From the NCBI GenBank assembly GCA_027314165.1, contig DAHVCH010000022.1, positions 1-34,359 of the forward strand: DNA of 34,359 bases. The letters run 5' to 3'. The notes below the pieces were generated by a model. The model did not search any database. It worked only from the letters and a program-made list of their open reading frames with translations, and was not told where the DNA came from. This stretch comes from Thermoplasmata archaeon (lineage in GTDB: Archaea > Thermoplasmatota > Thermoplasmata > Lutacidiplasmatales > UBA184). Every line of letters begins with the position of its first letter. Position 1 is the stretch's first letter. The translations under genes and the position numbers were made by a program. Below, piece after piece: positions 32,117 through 34,359 of this stretch.

Positions 32117-34359
32117 ATGGAGATGAGAACACCAACGTCTGCACGAAGCACCGCCGGTAGGGCCTCCCGTTCACGGGCCGGCTTCGCCGCGTATGGCTCC
32201 AGATCCTCCGCGCTGATGCCTTTCCCCCCGCCCCGGCCCCGGCCCGCACCTCTCGCGGCCGTGGAGCCCCGCCAGACGAGCTCCCGTCTCTGGCTCGCGC
32301 TCGGGGTCCTTCTCGTGGCAGGGGTCATGGGGGTCTCGCTCTTCGGCGGCGCGTTCTCCTCGCTGGGGACCGTTCCAGGGCCGGTGGCGCTTCCCTCCCC
32401 CGGAGGCGGCTTGACGATCCTCTCCCACTCGGTGGGCCCCGTCCCCCGGTCGGCGACCTTGACCGGAGCGGTCGCCTCCTCCACCACCATCTCCTTCACC
32501 CTCCAGCTCGCGGTCCCGTCCTCCGCGGCGGAGACCTCCTTCGAGCAAGGTCTCCAGACCCCGGGCTCTCCCTACTACCACCAGTTCCTCTCTTCCTCGC
32601 AGTTCTACGCGACGTACGGGCCCTCCCCCTCGAGCGTCACCTCGCTGCTCTCCTACCTCTCCTCCCAAGGGCTCACGGTCACCCCCACCTCCGGCCCCTG
32701 GCTCTACACGGTGTCCGGGCCCGCCTCCTCGGTGGCCAGCACGTTCCACGTGGCGCTCTTCCACTATCGGGCGTCGGACGGGTCCACCCTCATCGCCCCG
32801 CGCGGGGTCCCGCAGCTGCCCGCGGGCTTCGCCCCGCTCGTCGGGACGCTCTCGGGCCTCAACCAGTTCGACCTGCCTCACCCCACCTTCGTGCCCGCCC
32901 CGCACGTCACCGCCTCGGGCCCCACCTCTCCGACGACCATGCGGGGCTTCTACAACGCGGCCTCGCTCATCTCGGGAGGGGACACCGGTAGCGCCTTCGC
33001 GATCGGCCTCGCGGAGATGTGCGACCCGACCGAGTCGACCGCGACCTACTCGAGCGACCTCGCCTCCTTCGACAGCATGTACGGGCTGCCCTCGACCACC
33101 GTGAACTACATCGGTAGCGGGGCGAGCTCCTGTCCCAGCGGGCAGGGCTCGAGCGGCTGGGGGGTCGAGACCGACCTCGACATCCAGTGGGCCCACGCGA
33201 TGGCCCCCGGCGCCACGCTGTATGTCTGCCTGGACACGAGCGACCCCTCGATCTGCGACCAGACCTTCGTGACGGACCACTCGGTGGACAACATCGAGTT
33301 CGGATCGAACAGCTGGGGCGGAGGCAGCGCGGACCACTCCGTCTGGCAGTCCGCGGTGGCGGCCGGGATGACCCTGCTCGCTTCGGCGGGCGACTCCTGC
33401 TCGCAGGTGAGCTACCCGGCGGCCGAGCCCGACGGCATCGGGGTCGGCGGCACCACCATCACCCCCAGCGGGAACAACTTCGGCAGCGAGACCGCCTGGT
33501 CCTGCTCCGGAGGGTCCGGGACGGGCGGCGGATGCGACAGCGCGGACGCGCCACCCAGCTACCAGATCGGCATGACCGGTTACCCGGGCGTCTGCGCCAC
33601 GGGGGACCGCGGAGTTCCGGACGTCGCGATGGACGCGAACCCGTCCACCGGTGTCGACATCGTCACCGGCGGGACGACCGCCCAGTACGGAGGCACGTCT
33701 CTCGCCTGTCCCATGTGGGCCGCGAGCCTCGACCTCATTTACCAGTCCAGCGGGGCGACCGGCTTCGCGGGACCGACCATCTACTCCCTCGCGAAGGGGT
33801 CGAACTACAACTCCCTGTTCCACGACATCACCTCGGGAAGCAACGGGTACGCGACGACGGTCGGCTGGGACCCGGTCACCGGGGTCGGCTCCCCGAACAT
33901 CGGCGCCCTCGCGAGCGCATGGACCGGCGGCAGCCCCACCCCGCTCTCCGCCTCCGCGAGCGCCACCCCGACGTCCGGCACCGTCCCCCTGGCGGTCTCC
34001 TTCACCGGGTCCGCGAGCGGCGGGACCTCTCCCTACACCTACAGTTGGGCCTTCGGCGACGGCGGCACGAGCACCGCGCAGAACCCCTCCTACACCTACT
34101 CCACCGCGGGGAGCTACACCGCGACCCTGACGGTCACCGACAGCGCGAGCCACACCGCGACCGCCTCGGTCTCGATCACCGTGAACCCCGCGAGCACCCC
34201 CCTCACGGCCTCCGCGTCCGGCTCCCCGACGTCCGGGACCGTGCCTCTCGCGGTCGCCTTCACCGGGTCAGCCTCCGGTGGAACCTCTCCCTACACCTAC
34301 AGCTGGGCGTTCGGCGACGGCAGCACGAGCACCGCGCAGAGCCCCTCCCACACCTACAC
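32117..34359 (+). CDS. Membrane-anchored pro-sedolisin (S53) with PKD domains (partial)
   Basis: 747 residues are visible and the gene runs off the window. Residues ~58-80 are a signal-anchor helix (LWLALGVLLVAGVMGVSLF). A pro-kumamolisin activation domain follows (SPYYHQFLSSSQFYATYG near 150). The catalytic S53 residues are Glu351 and Asp355 in GVETDLDIQW, the oxyanion Asp426 in SAGDSC, and Ser528 in GGTSLACPMW. A calcium-site-like HDITSGSNG and the end GVGSPNI close the domain near residue 600. Two PKD repeats follow, the second cut by the window edge. The family acts best at acidic pH outside the cell. ATG 32117 has an in-frame TGA just upstream, so it is the first possible start. Confidence 0.9.
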   Translation, partial: MEMRTPTSARSTAGRASRSRAGFAAYGSRSSALMPFPPPRPRPAPLAAVEPRQTSSRLWLALGVLLVAGVMGVSLFGGAFSSLGTVPGPVALPSPGGGLTILSHSVGPVPRSATLTGAVASSTTISFTLQLAVPSSAAETSFEQGLQTPGSPYYHQFLSSSQFYATYGPSPSSVTSLLSYLSSQGLTVTPTSGPWLYTVSGPASSVASTFHVALFHYRASDGSTLIAPRGVPQLPAGFAPLVGTLSGLNQFDLPHPTFVPAPHVTASGPTSPTTMRGFYNAASLISGGDTGSAFAIGLAEMCDPTESTATYSSDLASFDSMYGLPSTTVNYIGSGASSCPSGQGSSGWGVETDLDIQWAHAMAPGATLYVCLDTSDPSICDQTFVTDHSVDNIEFGSNSWGGGSADHSVWQSAVAAGMTLLASAGDSCSQVSYPAAEPDGIGVGGTTITPSGNNFGSETAWSCSGGSGTGGGCDSADAPPSYQIGMTGYPGVCATGDRGVPDVAMDANPSTGVDIVTGGTTAQYGGTSLACPMWAASLDLIYQSSGATGFAGPTIYSLAKGSNYNSLFHDITSGSNGYATTVGWDPVTGVGSPNIGALASAWTGGSPTPLSASASATPTSGTVPLAVSFTGSASGGTSPYTYSWAFGDGGTSTAQNPSYTYSTAGSYTATLTVTDSASHTATASVSITVNPASTPLTASASGSPTSGTVPLAVAFTGSASGGTSPYTYSWAFGDGSTSTAQSPSHTY
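33935..34359 (+). repeat. Tandem PKD repeats, 258-bp period
   Basis: The block with ACGTCCGG recurs at 33971 and 34229, exactly 258 bp (86 residues) apart. Both copies encode FTGSASGGTSPYTYSWAFGD with few changes, including at silent positions, which points to recent duplication or gene conversion. The second copy is incomplete in the window, so more may follow. Confidence 0.7.

Noticed and set aside
1-34359. tRNA, rRNA, SRP/RNase P RNA and CRISPR arrays
   Set aside because: I looked for T-loop GTTCRA-type motifs outside genes, conserved RNA cores and evenly spaced repeats on both strands and saw none. A covariance-model search would be decisive.

Overview
The window reads as a GC-rich archaeal chromosome segment, most likely from a Thermoplasmatota lineage of the acid-soil type. 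The lineage is inferred; no rRNA is present. Archaeal markers are aIF2-beta with a TRAM tail, deoxyhypusine synthase, a presenilin-type GxGD protease and TATA boxes placed 25-30 nt upstream of start codons, which implies leaderless mRNAs. The secreted sedolisin fits an acidic habitat. I found no tRNA, rRNA or CRISPR array.

Layout. 1-2700 is a gene graveyard: a transposase tail, one intact and one cut-off DHFR-like gene, a carboxymuconolactone-decarboxylase remnant, a TetR remnant with a frameshift and an in-frame TGA, and a GNAT acetyltransferase with an in-frame TGA. 2775-4642 holds a VOC protein, a LigB-type dioxygenase and an HxlR regulator. 4609-10902 is the most unusual part: a divergent coiled-coil/proline-rich protein of unknown family, a short flotillin-like membrane protein, a P-loop GTPase, a GAP1-like protein whose start overlaps the GTPase gene, and a paralogous pseudo-GTPase that has lost the Walker A lysine. 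This resembles bacterial GTPase/GAP1 conflict-type modules combined with a membrane scaffold.

10917-16898 carries a DUF167 protein, two MFS transporters and a two-gene unit encoding a soluble sphingosine-1-phosphate-lyase-like PLP enzyme and an FGGY sugar kinase. 16993-18021 has a 58-residue zinc-ribbon protein and a MtnX-like HAD phosphatase. 18081-21711 is a divergent pair, an anchored surface protein and a GT-C-like membrane protein, separated by two strong inverted repeats. 21730-25319 is housekeeping: deoxyhypusine synthase, a two-TM unknown, and an aIF2-beta/presenilin-homologue operon.

25562-31620 is one tightly packed minus-strand operon in the order ABC ATPase, ABC-2 permease, valS, HAD phosphatase, with a 1-base gap and two 4-base ATGA overlaps. 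From 32117 to the end of the window runs a membrane-anchored pro-sedolisin with tandem PKD domains, cut by the window edge.
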